Notes under the pieces: model-generated
Database searches by the model: none
Told to the model about the DNA's origin: nothing
Seen by the model: the letters and a program-made list of their open reading frames with translations, nothing else
Program-made: the position numbers and the translations under genes
Assembly (NCBI RefSeq): GCF_011683955.1
Contig: NZ_JAAQPI010000010.1
Coordinates: forward strand, 306,086-370,085
Source: Pseudomaricurvus alkylphenolicus
GTDB lineage: Bacteria; Pseudomonadota; Gammaproteobacteria; Pseudomonadales; Cellvibrionaceae
Direction: 5' to 3'
DNA: 64,000 nucleotides
Shown: positions 44,944 through 53,479 of the stretch, in pieces
Numbering within the stretch: position 1 is the first letter of the stretch
Layout: each line of letters opens with the position of its first letter

Positions 44944-45566
44944 CTGTTGGTTTTCCCCTGATGTTGGGAGCGGCTCACCAAACTCCAGAGTGCCTTGGCG
45001 TTAAAGGTAGCAGTGGACCAACTGGACAATAGCAACAACGCAATAAAACTGTACAGTCCGGGTCCAAACACCAGGTCTCCCAAGTCCACCAGTTTGATAA
45101 TGGCTACCAGAATTCCAAGCATATAGACATCCAGGGAACTCCAGTGTGTCAGGTGTTGGTAACCCTTCAACAAGGGCACCACCCATTGCGAGGGCGCACC
45201 TGTTGAGATGGCCAGGCACACTGCAAATCGCAGACCGAGGATCATAACCGGGGCCAACACACTGCACAGGAACACCAGAAACGCCATCCACCAGTACCCG
45301 GCATCAAACAACTGTAAAACGCCATTGAGCATGGTATTGGCGTTAGAGTTGCCGAGAATGCTCAAGGTCATGATCGGCAGGGTGTTGGCAGGAACCACCA
45401 GAATACAGCCGGCCAGGCACAGTGCCATGGGAGCTTGCAGCCCCTGATGGAGATCGTGGGGTAGGTCAGCATGGCAGCGGGGGCAGTGCGTGGTCTGCGC
45501 GGCCTCTTCGGCGGGCAGTTTGACCAACAGGTCGCAGTGATGACAGAGGGTGATGGGATCGGACAT
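44940..45566 (-). CDS. PqiA-like membrane protein, first half-size copy
   Basis: The 208-residue protein has an N-terminal zinc-binding motif (TLCHHCDLLVKLPAEEAAQT, HCPRCHADL) and four membrane segments with GCILVVPANTLPIMTLSIL, FDAGYWWMAFLVFLCSVLAP and STATFNAKALW. Together with the next gene it equals a split PqiA. The three genes (pqiA-a, pqiA-b, mce) are overlapped in order and form one operon for lipid transport. It is divergent from the solute-binding gene at 45712. Confidence 0.88.
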   Translation of the reverse strand: MSDPITLCHHCDLLVKLPAEEAAQTTHCPRCHADLPHDLHQGLQAPMALCLAGCILVVPANTLPIMTLSILGNSNANTMLNGVLQLFDAGYWWMAFLVFLCSVLAPVMILGLRFAVCLAISTGAPSQWVVPLLKGYQHLTHWSSLDVYMLGILVAIIKLVDLGDLVFGPGLYSFIALLLLSSWSTATFNAKALWSLVSRSQHQGKTNR

Positions 45567-45711
45567 GGATCTAGCTTATTCGGTCTCGCGCGCCTTTTCA
45601 AAGTGCCTTGCTTAATGGTGGAGCGGTGGCGCTAATCCGGGGCTGATGGTACATTGCTGCCTTACGATAGCCCCAGCTCACAGGAGAGCGACAATTAAAC
45701 CCCCTGTATTT

Positions 45712-46554
45712 ATGTTTGGACTCTTTTTGATGTCCTTCTGGATAACCGGTGCGGCCATGTCCAACCAGGTAGCTGCCGCTACCCCAACTCCATTGGCGGT
45801 TTACACCTATCATGATCGGGCCCCCTATTTTTCCAGGGTGCACCAGCAAAAACTGCAACAAATCAGTACCCTGGAGCAGATCGCCCGGGAGCAGGGCATG
45901 TACCAGACTCTGATAGGGCTGATTAATCGCCAGCAGCAAGACTACTTGCTGGAGCTCAAATACATACCCCGTAAACGGCTGAACAGCCTGCTTGAATCCG
46001 GCGACTGGCAGGGTGCCGTTATCGGTGCCAACCCCCAGTGGTTCAGCGATATCGGCAAGCGAAGATACCTCTGGAGTCGCGCCATTGTTCACGACCGGGA
46101 CGTGTTTGTTGTACGCAATAACAGCATCATAAAATATCAAAAACCCGAAGACATGATGGGTCGCAAGCTGGCGATGCCGCGTGGATTCTACTACGCCGGG
46201 ATCACAGAGCTGGTTCGACAAGGTCATATCACCACTGTTGAGACCTCCAATGCCCTGCAGGATCTGCGCTTGCTGCTCTCCGGCCGGGTTGAGGTGGCGA
46301 TTATGAGCCCGCTGACGCTGGCGTTCTTTGAACGTCACTTTTTCCGCCCGGACTCCTTTCGGCGCCTGCCGCTTCCCCAAGCCGAGTTTGCCCGACACTT
46401 GTTCTTCTCCCCGATGTCGATGGCAGAGTATGAACAGCTTCAGCCCGTCATCGATGAGGTCATCTCCGGCAGGGATTGGCATTATTACCTGTTGGAACTT
46501 GGGTGCCAGGTACCCAGCTCAGCCCGAAAAACGCCCTTGACACCCTCCTGTTGA
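45712..46554 (+). CDS. Periplasmic solute-binding-like protein (type 2 PBP fold)
   Basis: The 280-residue protein has a signal peptide (MFGLFLMSFWITGAAMSNQVAA) and reads as a two-lobe type 2 periplasmic binding protein: LAVYTYHDRAPYFS, GDWQGAVIGANPQWF, MGRKLAMPRGFYYAG, LRLLLSGRVEVAIMSPLTL and HLFFSPMSMAEYEQL. No ABC permease genes lie nearby, so it may be a stand-alone sensor or enzyme-associated domain rather than a transport protein. The frame is open to 45646, but ATG 45712 gives a better signal peptide. Confidence 0.7.
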   Translation: MFGLFLMSFWITGAAMSNQVAAATPTPLAVYTYHDRAPYFSRVHQQKLQQISTLEQIAREQGMYQTLIGLINRQQQDYLLELKYIPRKRLNSLLESGDWQGAVIGANPQWFSDIGKRRYLWSRAIVHDRDVFVVRNNSIIKYQKPEDMMGRKLAMPRGFYYAGITELVRQGHITTVETSNALQDLRLLLSGRVEVAIMSPLTLAFFERHFFRPDSFRRLPLPQAEFARHLFFSPMSMAEYEQLQPVIDEVISGRDWHYYLLELGCQVPSSARKTPLTPSC

Positions 46555-46870
46555 GATAGTTACCTACAACCCCCTCGGGCTCCAATGCACCTTCACTGTT
46601 GACTCTTGGACCTATCCTTGGCCCCTAACGCTCGACTGCCTGATAAATCCGGAGAAGATTTTGTGGAGTTGGGTTTATAGACCGTAATCGTTTGAGAATC
46701 AGGTGCTTTTTCGGCAAGTTATTTGGACCGCTCTGATCGATAATGTAAGGGCTTTGCCGCGTCACTCGTTATTATTGTCGGGACACTAATCTGTGTATCC
46801 CCTGTATAACCCGAAATGACGCAACGCTGAGTAGATTGTGTCCGGCTCAACAAAAATTGGAGACCCCGTT
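46555..46870. other. Non-coding gap before pepQ
   Basis: This 316-base stretch has no gene that I can support. The GTG at 46838 is in frame with pepQ, but the ATG at 46871 is the better start. No clear promoter or terminator hairpin is seen. Confidence 0.5.
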
Positions 46871-48211
46871 ATGGTACCAGCCAGCCTAAGCGCTATTTAT
46901 CCTGACCACGTCAGCAAGCAATTCAACCTGACCCGGGATCTCCTGGAGCAGTACGGTTATCAACGCCTGGTGATTGGGGCGGGGGAGCTGCAGTACCACT
47001 ACCGCGACGATACCCACGCGCCATTCAAACTTAACCCTTATTTTGCCGTATGGGCGCCATTGGAGCAGGCCGATGAAGGGCTTATCGTGATTGATCTGGA
47101 TACCGACAAGCCCCAGATGTGGCTACATTGCCCACCGGATATCTGGCACGGTCAAAAGCAGTTGCGATGCGACGATATTCAACGGCGCTTTGAAGTAAGC
47201 ATTTTTGAAGATCAGCGGCAGATGCATCGAACCCTGTTCAATACCGACGCAAAGACGGCCTATATCGGCCCCGATCTGGCTTTTTTCAAAGACCAGACGA
47301 CTCTGGATATCAATCCGGTCCCGCTGCTGACTGCTCTTGATTACCACCGCGCCTGGAAAACCCCCTACGAACAGGGGTGTATCCGTTTGGCCAATGAACT
47401 GGCCGTTCGCGGCCACCGTGCGGCCGCTGAGGTTTTTCGAAACCGTGGCAGTGAATACCAGGCTCATCTGGCCTATCTGCAGGCTACCGAACAATTGGAT
47501 GAGCAATTGCCTTACGGCAATATCGTAGCATTTAACGAACACTGTGCGGTGCTGCATTACACTCAGAGGGAGCGTATCGCACCCTCTGAGCATCGTTCTT
47601 TTCTGATTGATGCCGGTGCCGCAGCTGCGGGTTATGCGGCGGATATTACCCGGACCTATGTTGGCAAAAACAACACCCAGGCGGACAATCAATTTGCCGC
47701 CTTAATTCACTCCATGGATCAGCTACAGCTCGATATCATCAGTCGGATCGAGCCAGGCGTGAGCTATGTGGATTTACACCTTCAGACTCACAGAAACCTC
47801 GCCGCTGTACTGAAAAGCGCCGAGTTGATCTGTTGTGATGAAGAGGAGGCGATCGAGACCGGTGTCACCCGGGTTTTCCTTCCGCATGGGCTAGGCCACT
47901 ATTTGGGCGTACAGGTTCACGACCGAGGCGGTTATCTGGCCGACCCGGCGGGTGACGAGGAACTGCCTCCCAGTGAGCATCCCTTTCTGCGTCTGACTCG
48001 TCGAATTGACGAGCATCAGGTATTTACCATCGAACCCGGGCTCTATTTTATTCCGCCACTGTTAGAGGCTGCCCGCAACGATCACCGAGGTCAGAGCATA
48101 CAGTGGCAAAACGTTGAGCCGCTGTTGCCCTATGGCGGCATCCGTATCGAAGATAATATTCTCGTTACGGCCTCCGGATGTGTTAACTTTACGCGTACAA
48201 ATGGACTCTAA
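46871..48211 (+). CDS. pepQ: Xaa-Pro dipeptidase (prolidase)
   Basis: The 446-residue protein is close to E. coli PepQ over its whole length: LYEQ-type N-domain (DDTHAPFKLNPYFAVW, TAYIGPDLAF), catalytic domain with YGNIVAFNEHCAVLHYT, LIDAGAAAAGYAADITRTY, LPHGLGHYLGVQVHD, TIEPGLYF and GGIRIEDNILVT. All five metal ligands (D, D, H, E, E) are present, so it is an active Mn2+ prolidase that splits Xaa-Pro dipeptides in the cytoplasm. GGAG lies eight bases upstream of ATG 46871. It is followed 16 bases later by the IclR gene, so they may be co-transcribed. Confidence 0.93.
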   Translation: MVPASLSAIYPDHVSKQFNLTRDLLEQYGYQRLVIGAGELQYHYRDDTHAPFKLNPYFAVWAPLEQADEGLIVIDLDTDKPQMWLHCPPDIWHGQKQLRCDDIQRRFEVSIFEDQRQMHRTLFNTDAKTAYIGPDLAFFKDQTTLDINPVPLLTALDYHRAWKTPYEQGCIRLANELAVRGHRAAAEVFRNRGSEYQAHLAYLQATEQLDEQLPYGNIVAFNEHCAVLHYTQRERIAPSEHRSFLIDAGAAAAGYAADITRTYVGKNNTQADNQFAALIHSMDQLQLDIISRIEPGVSYVDLHLQTHRNLAAVLKSAELICCDEEEAIETGVTRVFLPHGLGHYLGVQVHDRGGYLADPAGDEELPPSEHPFLRLTRRIDEHQVFTIEPGLYFIPPLLEAARNDHRGQSIQWQNVEPLLPYGGIRIEDNILVTASGCVNFTRTNGL

Positions 48212-48227
48212 ATAACGAGGCAATTCG

Positions 48228-49049
48228 GTGGCAGCCAGAGGTAAACCCAAGACCAGCTCGACAACAAAATCCGGTAGCGGCAGCCAGGTGCAATCTTTGG
48301 TACGGGGGTTAAGAATTCTGGAAGTGCTGGCAGACTCAACAGCCGGACTTGCGCTGACTGATCTCAGCGATGCGCTGGAGTTGGCGCCTTCCACTGCCCA
48401 TCGCTTGTTGTCCAGTCTGGAGCAGCAGGGGTTTGTCAGTCAAGATCAGGAGCGGGGCCGTTGGTTTATTGGCGTAAAAGCCTTCGCGGTGGGTAATGGC
48501 TTTTTGAAAACACGCGACGTGGTCAGCTGCGCGCGACCTTTCATGCGTGAGCTGGTGGCGGCAAGTGGGGAAACCTCCAACCTGGCGATTCTGGATCACG
48601 GCGACCCGGTATTTATCGCCCAGGTCGAGTGTGAAGAAATGATGCGCATGGTGGCCAACCTTGGTGGCAGGGCGCCCGTGCACGCCAGCGGAGTGGGCAA
48701 GGCAATGTTGTCCAGCCTGTCCCAGGGTGAAGTCAATCGTATATTGCGACAGCGTCAACTCACGCGTTTTAACGACAATACTCTGACCACCAAAGCGGAA
48801 TTTATCGACGAACTGCGGCGCATCAGGGAGCAGGGGTACTCTTTCGACAACGAAGAGCAATCCATTGGTCTGCGTTGCATCGCAGCCAACATTTACAATG
48901 AGCATGCCGAAGCCATTGCAGCCGTTTCCATTTCCGGACCGCGTTCCCGAATTACTGATGAGCGCGTCCCCGATCTGGGGCAGCTACTGATTCAAACTGC
49001 CGATCAAATCACCGAGGCCATGGGGGGCATTCGCCCCCGCACACATTAA
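48228..49049 (+). CDS. IclR family transcriptional regulator
   Basis: The 273-residue protein has an N-terminal winged helix (LVRGLRILEVLADSTAGLAL, DLSDALELAPSTAHRLLSSL, about residues 22-75) and an IclR effector domain (ETSNLAILDHGDPVFIAQVE, GRAPVHASGVGKAMLSSL, NEEQSIGLRCIAANIYN). It is closest in wording to AllR/KdgR-like regulators. Its position beside the gcl-hyi-glxR genes makes it the likely regulator of the glyoxylate pathway, as AllR is in E. coli; this is inferred. The start is GTG at 48228 with GAGG upstream. Confidence 0.9.
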   Translation: MAARGKPKTSSTTKSGSGSQVQSLVRGLRILEVLADSTAGLALTDLSDALELAPSTAHRLLSSLEQQGFVSQDQERGRWFIGVKAFAVGNGFLKTRDVVSCARPFMRELVAASGETSNLAILDHGDPVFIAQVECEEMMRMVANLGGRAPVHASGVGKAMLSSLSQGEVNRILRQRQLTRFNDNTLTTKAEFIDELRRIREQGYSFDNEEQSIGLRCIAANIYNEHAEAIAAVSISGPRSRITDERVPDLGQLLIQTADQITEAMGGIRPRTH

Positions 49050-49069
49050 ACTTCAAAAAGCCTGTGCCG

Positions 49070-49504
49070 CTATCCGGCGTCAGCCTGTAATCCGGCTGAC
49101 TGAATTCCGGCGACGGCACAGCGCTCGTCGATATCGGACGTGTCTCCGGTAATACCGACGGCGCCGATAATATTGTTGTCGTCATCCCTGACCAGCACAC
49201 CTCCGGGTACGGGCACCAGGTTCCCATGCGCCATGGTGGTCAGTGCGGACATAAATGCCGGTCGTTCCGACGCGACGTCACCCAAGCAGCGGGACGACAT
49301 TCCCATGCCAATCGCGCCCCAGGCTTTGGCAATGGCGATGTCCGTTCGCATGATGCTGGCGTTGTCCTGACGCTGAAATGCTTTTAAGTGGCCTCCCGCA
49401 TCCAGGACGGCCACGGTCAAAGGTGGTGTTTTCAACTCGCCGCCGCAGGCCAGGGCACCGCGGATAATTTGAGTGGATCGCTCAAGATCAAGTTGCATAG
49501 TCAT
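49070..49504 (-). CDS. GlcG/HbpS family protein (DUF336)
   Basis: The 144-residue protein matches the HbpS/GlcG family: LTVAVLDAGGHLKAFQRQDN, RTDIAIAKAWGA, GNLVPVPGGVLVRDDD and NIIGAVGITGDTSDIDERCA. Members are often heme-binding or occur in glycolate and propanediol operons; activity is unclear. It is divergent from gcl, and the shared 260-bp gap holds a strong promoter. The end of the gene meets the IclR gene at 49049 with 20 bases between. ATG complement 49496-49498 (MQLDLERS) is an equally possible start. Confidence 0.82.
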   Translation of the reverse strand: MTMQLDLERSTQIIRGALACGGELKTPPLTVAVLDAGGHLKAFQRQDNASIMRTDIAIAKAWGAIGMGMSSRCLGDVASERPAFMSALTTMAHGNLVPVPGGVLVRDDDNNIIGAVGITGDTSDIDERCAVAGIQSAGLQADAG

Positions 49505-49660
49505 CGCTGTGGTCTCTCTTTCTGTTAGTGATTTTTGAAGCCGCTCGCTAGTACCTAACGCATTTTTTCGTGACCAAATTGATTTTTTTAGTTTTGGTAT
49601 CTGTCTTTGTCTGGTGGTTTATGATCTTTAAGTTATTGATAAATATAAATAAATATCATT

Positions 49661-49679
49661 ATTTCCATAATGTGGAAAT
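49661..49679. promoter_or_regulatory. Palindromic operator candidate in front of gcl
   Basis: ATTTCCA-TAATG-TGGAAAT is a perfect 7-5-7 inverted repeat ending 15 bases before the -35 box of the gcl promoter. IclR-family operators often contain TGGAAA/TTTCCA half-sites, so the IclR protein at 48228 may bind here. Confidence 0.45.
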
Positions 49680-49694
49680 CTATCTCACTTAAAG

Positions 49695-49722
49695 TTGACA
49701 CAAGTGACAGGTTTTCTATAGT
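49695..49722 (+). promoter_or_regulatory. Sigma-70-type promoter of gcl
   Basis: TTGACA (49695-49700), a 16-base spacer and TATAGT (49717-49722). The spacer starts CAAGTGACAGG, almost the same as in the permease promoter at 56416-56443. Confidence 0.7.
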
Positions 49723-49763
49723 ATCAACTCCAAGGTTGAGGTCAACACGTTCAGGAGAGAGAC

Positions 49764-51539
49764 ATGCCAAGAATGAGAGCCATTGAAGCTGCCGTTAAAG
49801 TGCTGGAGCTGGAAGGAGTAAACCAGGCTTTCGGTGTACCCGGTGCCGCCATTAACCCGTGCTATGCCGCATTGCGCACAAACGGCACCATTAAACACGT
49901 GCTGGCGCGACACGTTGAAGGCGCTTCACACATGGCTGAGGGTTACACACGCACCCATGCCGGTAACATCGGTGTTTGTATCGGAACCTCCGGCCCTGCC
50001 GGTACCGATATGATTACCGGTTTATACTCCGCCTCTGCGGATTCCATTCCCATCTTGTGCATTACCGGTCAGGCACCTCGCGAGCGATTGCACAAAGAGG
50101 ATTTCCAGGCTGTGGACATTGCCAGTATTGCTGAGCCTGTCACCAAATGGGCAACCACGGTATTGGAACCGGGTCAGGTGCCCTATGTTTTCCAAAAAGC
50201 ATTTCACTTGATGCGTTCAGGTCGCCCCGGTCCTGTGCTTATTGACTTGCCCTTTGATGTACAAATGGCGGAGATCGAATTTGATCCGGAGACCTACGAG
50301 CCTCTTGCGGCCTACAAGCCGACGCCAACGCGCGCGCAAATCGAAAAAGCGCTGACTATGCTGAATGAATCGGAGCGCCCGCTCATCGTCGCCGGTGGTG
50401 GTGTGATTAATGCCGATGCCTGTGACCCCTTGCTTGAGTTTGCCGAAATTACCGGTGTTCCGGTTATTCCGACCCTGATGGGGTGGGGCAGCATTCCCGA
50501 TGACCACCCGCAAATGGTGGGCATGGTTGGCCTGCAGACGTCACATCGCTACGGTAATGCCACATTGCTGGAATCCAATTTTGTTATGGGCATCGGTAAT
50601 CGCTGGGCCAACCGTCATACCGGCTCTGTGGATGTCTACACAGAGGGGCGCACTTTTGTGCATATTGATATCGAACCGACCCAAATTGGGCGTGTCTTTA
50701 TGCCGGACTACGGCATTGCCGCCGATGCCGGCGCAGCATTGGAATTACTGGTAGAGGTTGCACGCGAATGGCGGGCCGAAGGTAAGCTGGCTGATCGCAG
50801 CGAATGGCTGCAGCAATGCCAGGAGCGTAAGCGCACGCTGCAGCGTAAGACACACTTTGAAGATGTACCGGTGAAACCCCAACGGGTCTATGAAGAAATG
50901 AATGCCGCCTTTGGGCGCGACACCTGCTACGTCAGCACCATTGGCTTGTCGCAAATTGCGGCGGCGCAGTTCTTGCACGTCTACAAGCCGCGTCATTGGA
51001 TCAATTGCGGTCAGGCCGGTCCATTGGGCTGGACGATTCCGGCGGCCCTGGGTGTGTGTGCCGCGGATCCGCAGCGTCAGGTAGTTGCTCTATCCGGTGA
51101 CTACGATTTCCAGTTCATGATCGAGGAACTGGCGGCGGGTGCGCAGTTTAATTTGCCCTACATTCATGTGGTGGTAAACAACTCGTATCTGGGTCTGATA
51201 CGCCAGGCGCAGCGGGGATTTGAAATGGACTATTGTGTGCAGCTGTCGTTTGAAAACGTCAACGCACCGGAACTGGGCAGCTACGGTGTGGATCATGTGG
51301 CCGTGGCCGAAGGTTTGGGCTGTAAAGCGATTCGCGTGCGTGACCCGGAACAGCTTCAGGAAGCTTTTGCCCAGGCCCGTTCGCTGATGGCGGAATACAG
51401 AGTGCCGGTGGTTGTGGAGGTGATTCTCGAAAGAGTAACCAATATCTCTATGGGAACCGAAATTAATAACGTCACCGAATTCGAGCAGCTGGCAGGCAAC
51501 GCCCAGGATGCACCAACGGCCATTTCGTTGCTCGACTGA
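49764..51539 (+). CDS. gcl: Glyoxylate carboligase (tartronate-semialdehyde synthase)
   Basis: The 591-residue protein is nearly colinear with E. coli Gcl (593 residues). It has [11 protein letters not shown] at the N-terminus (Val where most ThDP enzymes have the catalytic Glu), [67 protein letters not shown] with the ThDP motif, and [16 protein letters not shown]. It joins two glyoxylates to tartronate semialdehyde plus CO2 using ThDP and FAD. AGGAGAG precedes the ATG. It is the first gene of the gcl-hyi-glxR operon. Confidence 0.96.
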   Translation: MPRMRAIEAAVKVLELEGVNQAFGVPGAAINPCYAALRTNGTIKHVLARHVEGASHMAEGYTRTHAGNIGVCIGTSGPAGTDMITGLYSASADSIPILCITGQAPRERLHKEDFQAVDIASIAEPVTKWATTVLEPGQVPYVFQKAFHLMRSGRPGPVLIDLPFDVQMAEIEFDPETYEPLAAYKPTPTRAQIEKALTMLNESERPLIVAGGGVINADACDPLLEFAEITGVPVIPTLMGWGSIPDDHPQMVGMVGLQTSHRYGNATLLESNFVMGIGNRWANRHTGSVDVYTEGRTFVHIDIEPTQIGRVFMPDYGIAADAGAALELLVEVAREWRAEGKLADRSEWLQQCQERKRTLQRKTHFEDVPVKPQRVYEEMNAAFGRDTCYVSTIGLSQIAAAQFLHVYKPRHWINCGQAGPLGWTIPAALGVCAADPQRQVVALSGDYDFQFMIEELAAGAQFNLPYIHVVVNNSYLGLIRQAQRGFEMDYCVQLSFENVNAPELGSYGVDHVAVAEGLGCKAIRVRDPEQLQEAFAQARSLMAEYRVPVVVEVILERVTNISMGTEINNVTEFEQLAGNAQDAPTAISLLD

Positions 51540-51569
51540 ATATAACCATAAACGTAACAGGAGCTGATC

Positions 51570-52352
51570 ATGCCTAAACTAAACGCCAACCTTTCCATGT
51601 TGTTTACCGAGGTGGATTTTCTGGATCGCTTTGACGCCGCCGCCAAGGCCGGATTTCAGGGAGTGGAGTATCTGTTTCCCTATGCCTTTGAGGCACAGGA
51701 CATCGCCGAGCGCCTGAAAGCGAATGATCTGCAACAGGTGTTGTTCAATCTCCCGGCCGGCAATTGGGATGCGGGGGAGCGAGGTATCGCCTGTCATCCG
51801 GACCGCCAGGAGGAGTTTCGCAATGGTGTCGAACTGGCGATTCAGTACGCTAAAACGCTGGGCTGCAACCAGTGCAACGTGCTGGCCGGCATAGTACCGG
51901 AGGGTGTCAGCCAGGAGCAGGCTCACGCCACTTTCGTAGAGAACCTGCGTTACGCGGCGCCTTTGTTAAAAGCGGCGGGTGTGAAGTGCCTGATTGAAGC
52001 CATCAACACACGGGATATCCCCGGGTTCTTTCTTAACAATACGGCGCAGGCTGTGGGAATTATCGATGAGGTGGGCGGCGACAACCTGTTTTACCAATAC
52101 GATATCTACCACATGCAGATTATGGAGGGTGATCTCGCCCCGACGATCGAAAATAACCTGTCCAGTATCGCCCATGTGCAATTGGCCGATAACCCCGGCC
52201 GCCATGAGCCCGGCACCGGCGAGATCAACTACTCGTTCCTGTTCGGTTTTCTGGACAGTATCGGCTATGACGGCTGGATCGGTTGTGAATATAAACCCAA
52301 GCAGTCTACCGAAGCCGGTTTGGGCTGGCTGAAGACCCACAATGTAATGTAA
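51570..52352 (+). CDS. hyi: Hydroxypyruvate isomerase
   Basis: The 260-residue protein has the TIM-barrel of the Hyi family: ANLSMLFTEVDFLDRFDAAA, GFQGVEYLFPYAFEAQ, FNLPAGNWDAGERGIACHPD, INTRDIPGFFLNN and GEINYSFLFGFLDSIGYDGW. It interconverts hydroxypyruvate and tartronate semialdehyde and so feeds the same pool as Gcl. Start ATG with AGGAG upstream; 30 bases from gcl, 15 from the next gene. Confidence 0.93.
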   Translation: MPKLNANLSMLFTEVDFLDRFDAAAKAGFQGVEYLFPYAFEAQDIAERLKANDLQQVLFNLPAGNWDAGERGIACHPDRQEEFRNGVELAIQYAKTLGCNQCNVLAGIVPEGVSQEQAHATFVENLRYAAPLLKAAGVKCLIEAINTRDIPGFFLNNTAQAVGIIDEVGGDNLFYQYDIYHMQIMEGDLAPTIENNLSSIAHVQLADNPGRHEPGTGEINYSFLFGFLDSIGYDGWIGCEYKPKQSTEAGLGWLKTHNVM

Positions 52353-52367
52353 CTGGAGAACACGTTT

Positions 52368-53258
52368 ATGAGCAAAATAGGATTTATCGGAACCGGCATT
52401 ATGGGTCTGCCCATGGCTCAGAACCTGCAGAACGGTGATCATGAGATTTTTGTTTCCGAGCACTACAAAAAAGCCCCGGAGGCGTTGATCAGTGCCGGCG
52501 CTACTGCGTGCCCGACGCCCAAAGCGGTGGCGGAAGCTGCAGACTTTATTATCACTATGGTTCCCGATACCCCTCAGGTGGAAGAAGTATTGTTCGGTGA
52601 GAACGGTGTTGCCGCCGGACTGAGCGCGGGTAAGACCGTCATCGATATGAGCTCCATTTCGCCCATGGCAACCAAGGACTTTGCGCAAGCCATCAATGAG
52701 TTGGGTTGCGAATACCTGGACGCGCCGGTTTCCGGTGGCGAGGTGGGAGCCAAAGCGGCCAGTCTTACCATTATGGTGGGCGGTACCGAAGCTGCTTTTG
52801 AGAAAGCCAAACCCCTGTTTGACCTGATGGGTAAGAACATAACACTGGTCGGTGGCAACGGTGACGGACAGACCTGTAAAGTGGCCAACCAGATTATCGT
52901 GGCGTTGAATATTGAAGCCGTCAGTGAGGCTCTGGTATTTGCTTCCAAGGCCGGCGCCGATCCCGCCAAGGTGCGTGAGGCTCTGATGGGTGGATTTGCC
53001 GCCTCCAAAATCCTGGAAGTGCACGGCGAGCGTATGATCAAGCGCACCTTCGATCCCGGTTTCCGTATCGGCCTGCACCAGAAGGATCTGAATCTGGCAT
53101 TGAGTGGCGCCAAAGAGCTGCAGATGAGCTTGCCCAACACCGCCTCAGCACAGCAGTTGTTCAGCACCTGTGCCGCCAATGGTGGTGGCGACTGGGACCA
53201 CTCCGCCATGGTCAGAGCCTTGGAGCTGATGGCCAATCACGAGATCGGAGGCCAATAA
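52368..53258 (+). CDS. glxR: Tartronate semialdehyde reductase (2-hydroxy-3-oxopropionate reductase)
   Basis: The 296-residue protein has the beta-hydroxyacid dehydrogenase signature IGFIGTGIMGLPMAQNL (NAD(P) site), DMSSISPMATKDFA, LDAPVSGGEVGAKAASLTIM (substrate site) and GNGDGQTCKVANQIIVALN with the catalytic lysine. It reduces tartronate semialdehyde to D-glycerate. GGAG sits upstream of the ATG. It closes the gcl-hyi-glxR unit; a terminator-like hairpin follows at 53334. Confidence 0.93.
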   Translation: MSKIGFIGTGIMGLPMAQNLQNGDHEIFVSEHYKKAPEALISAGATACPTPKAVAEAADFIITMVPDTPQVEEVLFGENGVAAGLSAGKTVIDMSSISPMATKDFAQAINELGCEYLDAPVSGGEVGAKAASLTIMVGGTEAAFEKAKPLFDLMGKNITLVGGNGDGQTCKVANQIIVALNIEAVSEALVFASKAGADPAKVREALMGGFAASKILEVHGERMIKRTFDPGFRIGLHQKDLNLALSGAKELQMSLPNTASAQQLFSTCAANGGGDWDHSAMVRALELMANHEIGGQ

Positions 53259-53333
53259 GCAAGCTACCCCTTTACGTACTGCAACCAACTCTGCTGTACC
53301 TGCGCTGTTCGATCACCCCAATTCAGCGCCTTT

Positions 53334-53374
53334 CCCAGTCAACGGTTATACTGCCCGTTGGCTGGGCTTTCTTT
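53334..53374 (+). terminator. Terminator between glxR and the glycerate kinase gene
   Basis: CCCAGTCAACGG (53334-53345) pairs with CCGTTGGCTGGG (53355-53366), one G-T wobble in 12 pairs, followed by CTTTCTTT. The T run is interrupted, so it may attenuate rather than stop transcription. Confidence 0.6.
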
Positions 53375-53451
53375 GGATGGAGCTTTTCAACGGGTATTTC
53401 CGTATGGTGATCATGGTAGTATCCGTTGAAAATTTTCATTGCCACGTCGCT

Positions 53452-53464
53452 GTGACGACGTCAC
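53452..53464. promoter_or_regulatory. Palindrome before the glycerate kinase gene
   Basis: GTGACG-A-CGTCAC is a perfect 13-base palindrome ending about 15 bases before the start codon, overlapping the CGTCG/CGACG repeat at 53445-53460. It could act as an operator or an mRNA hairpin near the ribosome binding site (GGAG at 53469). Confidence 0.3.
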
Positions 53465-53479
53465 TGCAGGAGCACAAGT

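Noticed and set aside
51966..53078. Minus-strand open frame of 370 codons opposite hyi and glxR
   Set aside because: Both plus-strand genes are clear enzymes with ribosome binding sites; the antisense frame has no domain and arises from codon bias.
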